From Rhodospirillales bacterium (lineage in GTDB: Bacteria; Pseudomonadota; Gammaproteobacteria; Steroidobacterales; Rariloculaceae), in the NCBI GenBank assembly GCA_024640665.1, contig JAHEEO010000079.1:1-11988 (forward strand): DNA of 11,988 nt, written 5' to 3'. Both the position numbers and the translations under genes were made by a program. How positions within the stretch are numbered: position 1 is the first letter of the stretch; the number at the start of each line of letters is the position of its first letter. The notes below the pieces were generated by a model, which was given only the letters and a program-made list of their open reading frames with translations, was not told where the DNA came from and did not search any database. Below are positions 1-7,280 of this stretch, one piece after another.

Positions 1-580
1 ACGCGAGCAATATGTCGCCCTCCTCGAGCGCAATGCGGCCGCTGATACTCATGTCCGGCAATGCACGATCGCCGCCGATGCAGCACTCTACGAAATTGCG
101 CATGGGGTGCGCTTTGATATCACCCTCGGCGATCAAGCCTTCCCGCAACAGCACTTCTACGTGACTGTGGTCGCGCGTACGCTGGATGATCTTCCCATTG
201 CGGATTTGATAAATTCGGCTGTCCCCGACGTGGGCCCAATAGGCGCTGCCGTCTTGGACTAAGCAGATTGCGCAAGTCGCACGGGGACGGTGATCGACAT
301 GTTGTTGCATGCCAATATCCACTACCCGATCGTGCGCATATGCCAGCGACATGGCCAGGAAACCCTGTGGATCGAATACGGGGCGTGCAATTCCGGTAAA
401 GCTCTCGCCGAGCGTGTCGACGACAATTTCGGCGGCCCGAGCGCCATTGCTGTGCCCCCCCATGCCATCCACGCAAATCATTAATGTCGATTCGGGATGC
501 GAGATGAGTTCGATCCGGTCTTGGTTTTCTTGTCGGTTGCCGAGCAAGCTCAGCTTTGCGAAGTCAATTGGCACCGGCAT
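1..580 (-). CDS. PP2C-family protein serine/threonine phosphatase, 3' end beyond the window
   Basis: The first 193 residues of a PP2C (PPM) phosphatase are visible; the stop codon lies beyond position 1. Seen in sequence: the N-terminal GNRQENQDR block (about residues 14-22, with metal-binding Asp21), the hallmark DGMGGH at 38-43 (metal-ligand Asp38), the ATCAICL strand at 101-107, AHVGDSRIY at 116-124, and the block around RDHSH (136-140). The family removes phosphate from Ser/Thr using two Mn/Mg ions; the C-terminal Asp ligands are outside the window. The ATG at 580 puts the first conserved motif close to the N-terminus, as in short bacterial Stp-type enzymes; no strong Shine-Dalgarno precedes it. 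No signal peptide or membrane segment is visible, so it is probably cytosolic. It is transcribed divergently from yicC. In related proteobacteria a Hanks-type Ser/Thr kinase gene is often nearby, so a partner kinase just off the left edge is an inference. Confidence 0.93.
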   Translation of the reverse strand, partial: MPVPIDFAKLSLLGNRQENQDRIELISHPESTLMICVDGMGGHSNGARAAEIVVDTLGESFTGIARPVFDPQGFLAMSLAYAHDRVVDIGMQQHVDHRPRATCAICLVQDGSAYWAHVGDSRIYQIRNGKIIQRTRDHSHVEVLLREGLIAEGDIKAHPMRNFVECCIGGDRALPDMSISGRIALEEGDILLA

Positions 581-657
581 CGCTCGTCACGCACATCTTC
601 GTATCATAGACTGTGACTCAACCGAGTGCTTAGCTCTACCTCACGGATTTAAAAACT
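581..657. promoter_or_regulatory. Divergent spacer between the PP2C gene and yicC, probable back-to-back promoters
   Basis: This 77-bp spacer must hold the start signals for both divergent genes unless transcription enters from elsewhere. Two overlapping -10-like hexamers occur: TATCAT at 602-607 on the plus strand (towards yicC) and TATGAT at 603-608 on the minus strand (towards the phosphatase). Neither has a convincing -35 box at 16-18 bp. No inverted-repeat operator is evident. yicC has no recognisable Shine-Dalgarno; the bases before its ATG are A/T-rich. The promoter function is inferred from gene orientation; the hexamers alone are weak evidence. Confidence 0.35.
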
Positions 658-1527
658 ATGCCCCACAGCATGACGGGTTTCGCGACGATATCGGTCGTTG
701 TGACCCCTTTCGAACTCACCTGGGAAGTCCGCAGCGTGAATCATCGGTTTTTGGACGTAAGTATGCGTCTTCCAGAGCCATTCAGGGGCTTAGAGAGCCG
801 CTTTCGTAAACAAGCTGCGCAGCGCATCAAACGGGGGAAACTCGACTGCACCCTGCGGGGCGCGACTGCGTCATCGAGCGGCCTATCCGCGGCGCTCGAT
901 TCGGCAGCGCTGAAAGAAGTCGGTTTGCTGGAGGCAAAGGTTCTGCAGGCGTTTCCTGAGGCTGGCCGGCTCAGTGTGGGCGAAGTGCTCCGGTTCAATG
1001 GTGTGCTCAGTGAAGGTATGCAGAAATTGGACGATGCCGCCGACGCGGCAATCCATCAGGCCTTTGACGAAGTGCTGGAGGCATTAGTCGCCGCACGTCG
1101 GGCTGAAGGCGTCCGCATTGCCGAGTTTCTCTATCAGCGTGTGGCGGCAATCGAGGCCGCGATTGTTGCAGCACGCCCGCTATTGGAGGCGTCCGAGCAA
1201 CGCTATAGAGACAAATTAATGGAACGTATCGAGCGGCTGAACATTGCCTCCCAGTCAGATAGGCTCGAGCAGGAACTCGTCTTTATTGCCCAGCGCATGG
1301 ATATCGCCGAAGAGTTGGATCGGCTGAGTGGCCACGCTGACGAGATTAAGCAGATTCTTCAGCGGGACGAGCCGATTGGCCGGCGACTCGATTTCTTGAT
1401 TCAAGAACTCAACCGAGAAGCCAATACCATGTCGTCAAAGTCACAGGACGAAGAGCTGACGAAGATTTCCGTCGATTTAAAGGTGGGAATCGAGCAAATG
1501 CGTGAACAAGTGCAGAATCTCGAGTAA
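658..1527 (+). CDS. yicC: YicC/YloC-family endoribonuclease
   Basis: A 289-residue protein, close to the 287 residues of E. coli YicC and collinear with it end to end. The N-terminal YicC-like region begins SMTGFA (4-9), followed by EVRSVNHRFLD (23-33) and RLPEPFRGLE (37-46). The C-terminal DUF1732 region carries RLEQELVFIAQRMDIAEELDR (202-222), IGRRLDFLIQELNRE (240-254) and a closing KVGIEQMREQVQNLE. Members are metal-dependent endoribonucleases; E. coli YicC has been linked to turnover of the small RNA RyhB, and B. subtilis YloC is a homologue. An in-frame TAG at 631-633 leaves ATG 658 as the only start that keeps the conserved N-terminus; there is no clear ribosome binding site. The gene opens the seven-gene block, with gmk 27 bp downstream. 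The physiological RNA target in this organism is unknown. Confidence 0.95.
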   Translation: MPHSMTGFATISVVVTPFELTWEVRSVNHRFLDVSMRLPEPFRGLESRFRKQAAQRIKRGKLDCTLRGATASSSGLSAALDSAALKEVGLLEAKVLQAFPEAGRLSVGEVLRFNGVLSEGMQKLDDAADAAIHQAFDEVLEALVAARRAEGVRIAEFLYQRVAAIEAAIVAARPLLEASEQRYRDKLMERIERLNIASQSDRLEQELVFIAQRMDIAEELDRLSGHADEIKQILQRDEPIGRRLDFLIQELNREANTMSSKSQDEELTKISVDLKVGIEQMREQVQNLE

Positions 1528-1554
1528 GTCCACGTGCACCAGGTAACGATTTAG

Positions 1555-2169
1555 ATGTTGGGCCGTCTAGTCCTGCTGTCAGCGCCGTCAGGGGCGGGCA
1601 AAACGACCCTTGTGCGTGAACTCCTCAAGCGTGAGCCGGAGCTGCGTTTTTCAATTAGTTATACGACCCGACCGCCGCGGCCGAACGAGCAATCCGGACG
1701 TGACTATTTCTTCGTTTCAGTAGACGAGTTCGCGGCCATGATCAAAGCGGGCGAATTCTTGGAGCACGCGCAGGTGTTCGATCACCAATATGGAACGGCG
1801 CGCCATCAGGTACAGAAGCTGCTTGATGAAGGTTTTACCGTCTTGCTTGAAATCGATTGGCAGGGCGCGCGTCAAGTGCGCGCGGCGATGCCGGAAGCCG
1901 CCAGCGTGTTCATTCTTCCGCCGTCGGTAGAGGAACTCGAGCGGCGTCTTCGGGGCCGCGGCAGTGATTCCGAAGCCGTCATTAAGCGTCGCTTTCGTGA
2001 CGCCGTTGACGATATCTCGCATTGGCAAGAATTCGACTATGCGGTGGTCAATGATGATCTGGGACGAGCTGCTGAGGAATTACATCGTGTTATTCGAGGT
2101 GACGCGTCAGCATCCGGTACCGAGCAGCCCGAATTAGCCCGTCAGGTTTGGCACATTTTGCACGGTTGA
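1555..2169 (+). CDS. gmk: Guanylate kinase
   Basis: A 204-residue cytosolic enzyme (E. coli Gmk has 207) that phosphorylates GMP or dGMP with ATP to give GDP or dGDP. The P-loop APSGAGKT lies at residues 10-17. GMP-binding elements follow: SYTTRPPRPNE (35-45), GRDYFFVS (48-55), FLEHAQVF (68-75) and YGT (79-81). The Walker-B-like strand LLEIDWQGARQV is at 97-108, and the lid region with ILPPSVEELERRLRGRGSDSE spans 120-140, then VNDD at 165-168. The 3' part is more diverged than the core. The ATG at 1555 places the P-loop at the usual distance from the N-terminus; an AGG at about 1541-1543 may act as a weak Shine-Dalgarno. The gene is 27 bp after yicC and 68 bp before rpoZ. Its GDP product feeds the GTP pool used by SpoT, consistent with the conserved gmk-rpoZ-spoT clustering. 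Confidence 0.97.
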   Translation: MLGRLVLLSAPSGAGKTTLVRELLKREPELRFSISYTTRPPRPNEQSGRDYFFVSVDEFAAMIKAGEFLEHAQVFDHQYGTARHQVQKLLDEGFTVLLEIDWQGARQVRAAMPEAASVFILPPSVEELERRLRGRGSDSEAVIKRRFRDAVDDISHWQEFDYAVVNDDLGRAAEELHRVIRGDASASGTEQPELARQVWHILHG

Positions 2170-2224
2170 GGCAATGAATATAGCGAATGAGACGCATAAT
2201 GCAGTACACTCGTCGGTTCGTCCC

Positions 2225-2230
2225 AAGGAG
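2225..2230 (+). promoter_or_regulatory. Shine-Dalgarno of rpoZ
   Basis: AAGGAG lies 7 nt before the ATG at 2238, with close to ideal sequence and spacing. It is one of the two strongest ribosome binding sites in the window and fixes the rpoZ start. Confidence 0.85.
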
Positions 2231-2237
2231 CTGAATT

Positions 2238-2534
2238 ATGGCTAGAATTACTGTCGAAGACTGCGTTGGCAGCATACCCAACATGTTTCAGCTTGTACTC
2301 GTGGCCTCAAAACGTGCGCGACAGCTCGCTAACGGCGCCCATGCGATGGTTGATTGGGAAAACGATAAACCCACGGTTGTTGCGCTGCGCGAAATCGCCG
2401 AGGGCTATATCACAGAGAGCATTCTCGAAGAGCGCGAGCAATCCGTTGATGAATTGCTCGAGATCGAGGCTGCCGCGGCTGGTTTTGGTAGCGGTCCGGT
2501 GCGTGACGATGGACCTAACCGGTTGGGCGGCTAA
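2238..2534 (+). CDS. rpoZ: DNA-directed RNA polymerase omega subunit
   Basis: A 98-residue small subunit of RNA polymerase that holds the beta-prime C-terminal region and forms part of ppGpp binding site 1 in E. coli. The family core is plain: MARITVEDC at the N-terminus, LVLVASKRARQLANG (about residues 19-33), then DKPTVVALREIAEGYI (about 44-59). The acidic, Gly-rich tail is variable in the family. One deviation is seen: the usual NRF(E/D)LV motif reads NMFQLV here, replacing an Arg and an acidic residue. The gene has its own strong Shine-Dalgarno 7 nt before the ATG, and sits between gmk (68 bp) and spoT (37 bp), the classic order. No confident separate promoter was found in the 68-bp leader, although a CATAAT hexamer occurs at 2195-2200. 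Confidence 0.96.
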   Translation: MARITVEDCVGSIPNMFQLVLVASKRARQLANGAHAMVDWENDKPTVVALREIAEGYITESILEEREQSVDELLEIEAAAAGFGSGPVRDDGPNRLGG

Positions 2535-2554
2535 GTCCGCGGCCGAGCTTAATT

Positions 2555-2561
2555 GGAGGTG
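2555..2561 (+). promoter_or_regulatory. Shine-Dalgarno of spoT
   Basis: GGAGGTG ends 10 nt before the ATG at 2572. A TTG triplet directly precedes that ATG in the same frame (2569). Both fit this ribosome binding site, but ATG is the more likely initiator, so the protein starts MDET. Confidence 0.75.
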
Positions 2562-2571
2562 AGGCGGTTTG

Positions 2572-4731
2572 ATGGACGAAACCGCTGCACTCAAACGTAC
2601 GACTGCCAGCCGCGCCGCTCGCGCGGACGGTTTTAGTGAACTCGTCGACCAGATAGCCGGATATCTGCCCGCAGCTGAAATTCCCGAAATTGCCGCGGCG
2701 TACCTGCATGCTGCGGAGTCGCACAAAGACCAAACTCGCCGTAGCGGCGACCCGTATATCACTCATCCGGTTGCCGTCGCAAAGATCCTTGCTGATCTGC
2801 GTTTAGACTCGAGCACAATCAAAGCAGCGCTGCTGCACGACGTCGTGGAAGATACGCTTACCACGGTCGAAGAAGTGCAATCGAAGTTCGGTGACGATGT
2901 CGCGCTACTTGTCGACGGTGTCAGCAAGCTGGACAAGATGACCTTCGACAGTGCCATCGATGCGCAGGCGGCAAGCTTTCGCAAGATGCTGTTGGCGATG
3001 GCCAAGGATCTGCGCGTTATTTTAGTCAAGCTCGCGGATCGGGCGCATAACATGCGCACGATTGACGCGATGCCGGCAGACAGGCGCCGGAAGATCGCGC
3101 GTGAGACGCTCGACATCTATGCTCCGATCGCGAATCGGCTGGGTATGTATAGCCTCAAAGTCGAGCTAGAAGAACTCGGCTTCAAGACGAAGTATCCGAT
3201 GCGTTACCAGGTTCTTTCTCGCCAGCTGCGGAAGTTGGCGGGAGGGCAGAAGTATTCGTTCAAGCGCATTGAAACACGACTGGTCAAAGCGCTGAAGCAG
3301 CACGGTATCGAGGCCCGCGTGCTTAGCCGGCAAAAGAACTTGTATAGCATCTACAAGAAGATGCGGCGCAAACGGGTGCATTTGGCGGAGATCGTGGATT
3401 TATTTGGCATGCGGGTCATCGTGCGCGACCTGGATCAATGTTATCGCGTCCTAGGAATCGTCCATCAGCTGTTCAAGCCAATGCCTGGACGCTTCAAGGA
3501 CTATATTGCGATTCCGCGAATAAACGGATACCAGAGCTTACACACAACATTATTCGGCCTTAAAGGGGTGCCGCTGGAAATTCAGATTCGTACCGAGGAA
3601 ATGGACCGAGTAGCCGAGCAGGGCATTGCGGCCAATTGGCACTACAAAGCCGCAGAAAAGACGACTAACGCACCTGAAGAGCGCGCGCGGCAGTGGTTGA
3701 CAGGTTTGATCGATGTCGACACCTCTGCAGATTCGGAAGAGTTTTTGGAAACCGTCAGAGTCGACCTCTTTCCAGATACCGTTTATGTGTTCACGCCTAA
3801 GGGCGACATTCTTCGCCTGCCGCGGGGTGCGACAACCGTCGATTTCGCTTATGCGGTGCATACGGATGTCGGCAATCGTTGTGTGTCGGCCAAAATCAAT
3901 CGTCGCCACGTACCGTTAAAAACGGTGCTCAGTAGCGGGGAGACTGTCGAGATTCTCACGGCCCGCGATGCGCGGCCCGATCCGTCGTGGGTGGAATATG
4001 TTGTAACGGCGAAGGCGCGAAATGCGGTTCGCTCGACGCTTAAGAAGCTCAAGAAGGACGAGGCGCAGCGGTTAGGCCAGCGGCTACTCAGCCAATCCCT
4101 GCGACCGTATTCAATCTCGCCAATGATGTTTCACCGGGCCAAACTCGATAAAGTTCTGCTCGACCTCGAAGTGCCCGATATGAATACTTTGCACGAGCGG
4201 ATTGGATTGGGCGAATTGCCGGCTTCACTGGTGGCGAGTCAGGTTGCAGACGTTGCAGCCGATGAGGCGCAAACCCGCAGTGATAGTCGCAAACCACTAG
4301 CCGTGGGGGACAGCCATGGGATGGTGCTGAGCTACGGGCGCTGTTGTCTGCCAATACCCGGTGATGACATTGTCGGGTTCATGTCGGTCGGCCGGGGGAT
4401 TGTCATCCATCGGGCCGAGTGCGGCAATCTGGCGGAGTTTCGTAATCATCCTTCGAAATGGGTGCCCGTGAGTTGGAAGAATCGCGCAAAGGATCAGTTT
4501 CTGACAGAAATTCAAGTCCGCACGATGGATCGTGTAGGTGTGCTTGCCGAAGTGGCGGGCACGATATCGTCGATGCAAAGCAACATCGACTTCGTACGAG
4601 TGGATACGGAATCAGACGCCGCTGTGCAGACTTTTCGCTTGCGTGTCAGAGACCGTGGCCATCTGGCCCAGGTGATTCGAGCCCTTCGGGGCGTCCCGGG
4701 TGTGGTAAAAGTCACCCGCACAACGCACTAG
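2572..4731 (+). CDS. spoT: Bifunctional (p)ppGpp synthetase/hydrolase, SpoT type
   Basis: A 719-residue long RSH protein (E. coli SpoT has 702). It degrades (p)ppGpp to GDP or GTP plus pyrophosphate, and possibly makes it from ATP and GDP/GTP. Domains in order: HD hydrolase (about 25-195) with His65, HD at 89-90, ED at 93-94, Asp156 and Asn160 in LADRAHN; synthetase (about 235-360) with Asp276 in IVDLFGMRV, RFKD at 307-310, GYQSLHT at 319-325 and Glu336 in EIQIRT; TGS (about 398-463); helical and Cys-rich region with CCLPIPGD (591-598) and Cys617; C-terminal ACT (about 645-716). RFKD is the RxKD form of bifunctional enzymes rather than the acidic form of RelA, and hydrolase residues are intact, so this is SpoT and not RelA. 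Whether synthetase activity is substantial is not shown by sequence. It lies 37 bp after rpoZ and 17 bp before ridA. A TTG at 2569 is an alternative start. Confidence 0.96.
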   Translation: MDETAALKRTTASRAARADGFSELVDQIAGYLPAAEIPEIAAAYLHAAESHKDQTRRSGDPYITHPVAVAKILADLRLDSSTIKAALLHDVVEDTLTTVEEVQSKFGDDVALLVDGVSKLDKMTFDSAIDAQAASFRKMLLAMAKDLRVILVKLADRAHNMRTIDAMPADRRRKIARETLDIYAPIANRLGMYSLKVELEELGFKTKYPMRYQVLSRQLRKLAGGQKYSFKRIETRLVKALKQHGIEARVLSRQKNLYSIYKKMRRKRVHLAEIVDLFGMRVIVRDLDQCYRVLGIVHQLFKPMPGRFKDYIAIPRINGYQSLHTTLFGLKGVPLEIQIRTEEMDRVAEQGIAANWHYKAAEKTTNAPEERARQWLTGLIDVDTSADSEEFLETVRVDLFPDTVYVFTPKGDILRLPRGATTVDFAYAVHTDVGNRCVSAKINRRHVPLKTVLSSGETVEILTARDARPDPSWVEYVVTAKARNAVRSTLKKLKKDEAQRLGQRLLSQSLRPYSISPMMFHRAKLDKVLLDLEVPDMNTLHERIGLGELPASLVASQVADVAADEAQTRSDSRKPLAVGDSHGMVLSYGRCCLPIPGDDIVGFMSVGRGIVIHRAECGNLAEFRNHPSKWVPVSWKNRAKDQFLTEIQVRTMDRVGVLAEVAGTISSMQSNIDFVRVDTESDAAVQTFRLRVRDRGHLAQVIRALRGVPGVVKVTRTTH

Positions 4732-4748
4732 TTAGAGATAATGAAGCC

Positions 4749-5129
4749 ATGAAGACCCCAATCGCAACAGCGAATGCCCCGGCGGCAATCGGCACTTATA
4801 GTCAAGCCATTCGAGCTGGCGACACTGTCTACTTGTCAGGCCAAATTCCGCTGGACCCCAGCACGATGGAGTTGGTTTCCGATGCAGCACAGGCGCAGAT
4901 TCACCAGGTGTTTAGAAATCTGCAGGCGGTTGCTGAGGCTGCAGGCGGTTCTCTGAACGACGTAGTTCGGTTAAGTGTTTACCTTACCGACTTGGGCCAC
5001 TTCGGTAGCGTCAACGAGATCATGGCTGAGTATTTTGACGAACCTTACCCGGCCCGTGCGGCAATCGGCGTCGCTGCGTTGCCGCGGGGCGCGCTTGTTG
5101 AGATGGATGCCGTTTTATATCTGCCCTAG
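4749..5129 (+). CDS. ridA: RidA-family enamine/imine deaminase
   Basis: A 126-residue protein (E. coli RidA has 128), normally a cytosolic trimer that hydrolyses reactive 2-aminoacrylate and related imines released by PLP enzymes, protecting those enzymes from damage. Seen: IGTYSQAI (14-21), VYLSGQIPLDP (27-37), LQAVAEAAGGSLNDVVRLSVYL (58-79), the catalytic Arg in YPAR (Arg103, matching E. coli Arg105) and VEMDAV (Glu118, matching Glu120). The retained Arg places it with deaminating members (RidA or Rid1-like) rather than Arg-lacking subfamilies. The ATG at 4749 gives the standard N-terminus; reading further upstream in this frame would overlap spoT heavily, so it is rejected. The Shine-Dalgarno is weak. 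It sits 17 bp after spoT and 20 bp before recG, almost certainly in one transcript. This position is held by trmH in E. coli. Confidence 0.95.
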   Translation: MKTPIATANAPAAIGTYSQAIRAGDTVYLSGQIPLDPSTMELVSDAAQAQIHQVFRNLQAVAEAAGGSLNDVVRLSVYLTDLGHFGSVNEIMAEYFDEPYPARAAIGVAALPRGALVEMDAVLYLP

Positions 5130-5149
5130 TTGCATCTGCTAGGCGATCC

Positions 5150-7240
5150 GTGGCCGTTCCGCAGAAGAGATCCGCCGACCCTTTTGCTCAGCCTGTTCAC
5201 TGCTTGCGCGGCGTCGGCGCACGTATTGGTGAGCGCTTAGACAAATTGGGCGTCGCGACCGTCGGCGACTTGCTCTGCCTGTTGCCGCTGCGTTATGAGG
5301 ACCGTACTCGTGTACTGTCGATTGGCGCTGTGCGGCCTGGGCACAAAGTGCTGATTCAGGGCAAGCTCGAGTTGGCCGAAGTAGCGCTGCGCCGCCGTCG
5401 CAGTCTGCTTTGTCGGATCGCGGATCGAACGGGTTCAATGACGTTGCGGTTTTTTCACTTTTCAAAGCAGCAAGAGCAACAACTCGTCCGAGGTGTGTGG
5501 TTGCGCTGTTTTGGCGAAGTGCGTGCAGGGCCGACCGGTCTAGAAATGGTGCATCCCGAATATCGTCTAATTGAGTCCGAGAATGTCGCCGTCGAGGCAA
5601 GTTTGACGCCGGTGTATCCGACTACTGAAGGTCTTCACCAGCAGCGTATTCGTCAGCTCATGAATCAGGCCTTGGCGCTGATGGAGACTGCGGCGGTGCA
5701 GGATCATCTGGGGCCATGGCTCGATGCTTCTTGGAGTCCGATGGCCGTTGCGCTGCAGCATCTGCATCGTCCGCCTGCAGGTGTCGATATCGCAGCGTTT
5801 CTGGAAGGCACTTCGAAATGGCATAAACGTCTGGCGTTGGAAGAGCTGATTGCCTACCGGCTCAGCTTAAAGGCCGCGCATTCACAACACGGCAACGGCG
5901 TGGCGCCGCAGCTCGGCGAGTCCCACCAAGTGCTGGGCCGCCTCTATGCGGGCCTTAGTTTCAAACTAACCGGGGCGCAGCAAAGGGTCATAGGAGAAAT
6001 ACTGGCGGACCTCAAGCGGCCGCAGCCCATGCACCGCTTGGTTCAGGGCGATGTCGGTTGCGGTAAAACCATCGTTGCAGCCGCTGCCGCGGCAATTGTC
6101 GCGGCAAATGGGAAGCAGGTCGCCATTATGGCGCCGACGGAATTGCTGGCAGAACAGCACTACGCCAATTTCACGGCATGGTTCGAACCATTGCACATAG
6201 ACGTCGCGCTGCTCACCGGTTCACAGAAAGTCAGTGAGCGGACAAAGGTGCGCCAGAGACTTGCAGGCGGGGAGATCAAGATAGTGGTCGGCACACATGC
6301 GCTGTTCCAAGAGGGTGTCGACTTTGCTGCTCTGGCCCTCGTGGTTATCGACGAACAACATCGTTTCGGCGTTGAGCAGCGGTTGCAGCTTTGGCAAAAG
6401 GGTGCAACGAGCGGTGTTGTGCCACACCAGCTGATTATGACGGCGACGCCCATTCCAAGAACTTTGGCGATGACGGCTTATGCTGACCTCGATTGTTCAA
6501 CGGTTGATGAAATGCCGCCGGGGCGCACCCCGGTTAAGACTGTTGTGATGCAAGAGCGGCGGCGTGCCGACTTGGTCGCGAGGATCGTTGCGCACTGCCA
6601 GAGCGGTCAACAAGCGTATTGGGTGTGCCCGCTGATCGATGAATCCGAAGTGATCGATTCGAGTGCTGCTGCGGAACTCGAGCGCGAATTGTCGGAAGCT
6701 CTGCCTGGGCAAATGACTGGCCTCGTCCATGGCCGTATGCGCCCCGCGGAAAAGGACGCAGTGATGCGCGACTTCAAGGCAGGCAAAATTGATGTACTCG
6801 TCGCGACAACGGTTATCGAAGTGGGCGTGGACGTACCGAATGCAACGCTGATGATCGTGGAGAATGCCGAGCGCATGGGGCTGTCGCAGCTGCACCAATT
6901 GCGTGGTCGAGTGGGACGAGGTGCAAAGGCGTCTAGTTGCGTATTGCTATACAAGCCTCCGCTTGGAGAGGTGGCGAAGCATCGCCTTGAAGTCATGCGC
7001 TCAACGAATGATGGCTTTAAGATTGCAGAAAACGATCTGCGCCTGCGTGGTGCTGGCGAAATGCTGGGCACTAAACAAACCGGTGCGATGCGCTTTAGGG
7101 TGGCAGACCTCCTGAGGGATGCCGATTTGCTGAACGCTGTCGTGCGGTTGTCCGATAAACTCCTCACTGACGAGCCAGCCGTTGCAAAACTGTTGGTGGA
7201 TCGTTGGAGTTCGGGTGGCCGCGAGTACGTGAATGTATAG
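5150..7240 (+). CDS. recG: ATP-dependent DNA helicase RecG
   Basis: A 696-residue protein (E. coli RecG has 693). RecG is a cytosolic superfamily-2 double-stranded DNA translocase that regresses stalled forks and acts on Holliday junctions, R-loops and D-loops. Seen: N-terminal HhH-like element LRGVGARIGERLDKLGVATV (19-38); OB-fold wedge (about 60-150); motif I GDVGCGKT (300-307); PTELLAEQH (329-337); motif Ic-like GTHALF (381-386); DEQH box in VVIDEQHRFGVEQR (398-411); motif III TATPIPRT (431-438); LVHGRM (525-530); VATTVIEVGVDVPNA (551-565); motif VI QLRGRVGRG (583-591). All helicase motifs are complete. The GTG start at 5150 fits the family N-terminus (MAVPQKRS) and is preceded by only a weak AGG at 5141-5143. 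It lies 20 bp after ridA, and ubiA follows after 40 bp. Confidence 0.97.
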   Translation: MAVPQKRSADPFAQPVHCLRGVGARIGERLDKLGVATVGDLLCLLPLRYEDRTRVLSIGAVRPGHKVLIQGKLELAEVALRRRRSLLCRIADRTGSMTLRFFHFSKQQEQQLVRGVWLRCFGEVRAGPTGLEMVHPEYRLIESENVAVEASLTPVYPTTEGLHQQRIRQLMNQALALMETAAVQDHLGPWLDASWSPMAVALQHLHRPPAGVDIAAFLEGTSKWHKRLALEELIAYRLSLKAAHSQHGNGVAPQLGESHQVLGRLYAGLSFKLTGAQQRVIGEILADLKRPQPMHRLVQGDVGCGKTIVAAAAAAIVAANGKQVAIMAPTELLAEQHYANFTAWFEPLHIDVALLTGSQKVSERTKVRQRLAGGEIKIVVGTHALFQEGVDFAALALVVIDEQHRFGVEQRLQLWQKGATSGVVPHQLIMTATPIPRTLAMTAYADLDCSTVDEMPPGRTPVKTVVMQERRRADLVARIVAHCQSGQQAYWVCPLIDESEVIDSSAAAELERELSEALPGQMTGLVHGRMRPAEKDAVMRDFKAGKIDVLVATTVIEVGVDVPNATLMIVENAERMGLSQLHQLRGRVGRGAKASSCVLLYKPPLGEVAKHRLEVMRSTNDGFKIAENDLRLRGAGEMLGTKQTGAMRFRVADLLRDADLLNAVVRLSDKLLTDEPAVAKLLVDRWSSGGREYVNV

Positions 7241-7280
7241 ATGGGCTTGCTTCGAATAACAGCTTTGGAATCCAGGTGCT

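Noticed and set aside
309..809. 166-codon plus-strand frame across the phosphatase gene and the start of yicC
   Set aside because: It is antisense to clear PP2C motifs and overlaps yicC in another frame; its translation shows no recognisable domain.
2170..2237. Possible rpoZ promoter in the gmk-rpoZ spacer (CATAAT at 2195-2200, TACACT at 2205-2210)
   Set aside because: No acceptable -35 box lies 16-18 bp upstream of either hexamer; read-through from yicC-gmk is equally likely.
2569..2571. TTG as the spoT initiation codon
   Set aside because: It is possible with the same ribosome binding site, but the adjacent in-frame ATG at 2572 is the preferred initiator; the difference is one residue.
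4458..4748. Upstream extension of ridA giving a 223-residue protein
   Set aside because: The extra part overlaps the ACT domain of spoT in another frame and resembles nothing; the RidA fold begins exactly at ATG 4749.
6607..7167. 186-codon minus-strand frame inside recG
   Set aside because: The plus strand encodes intact helicase motifs V and VI here; the antisense translation is Ser/Arg-rich and motif-free.
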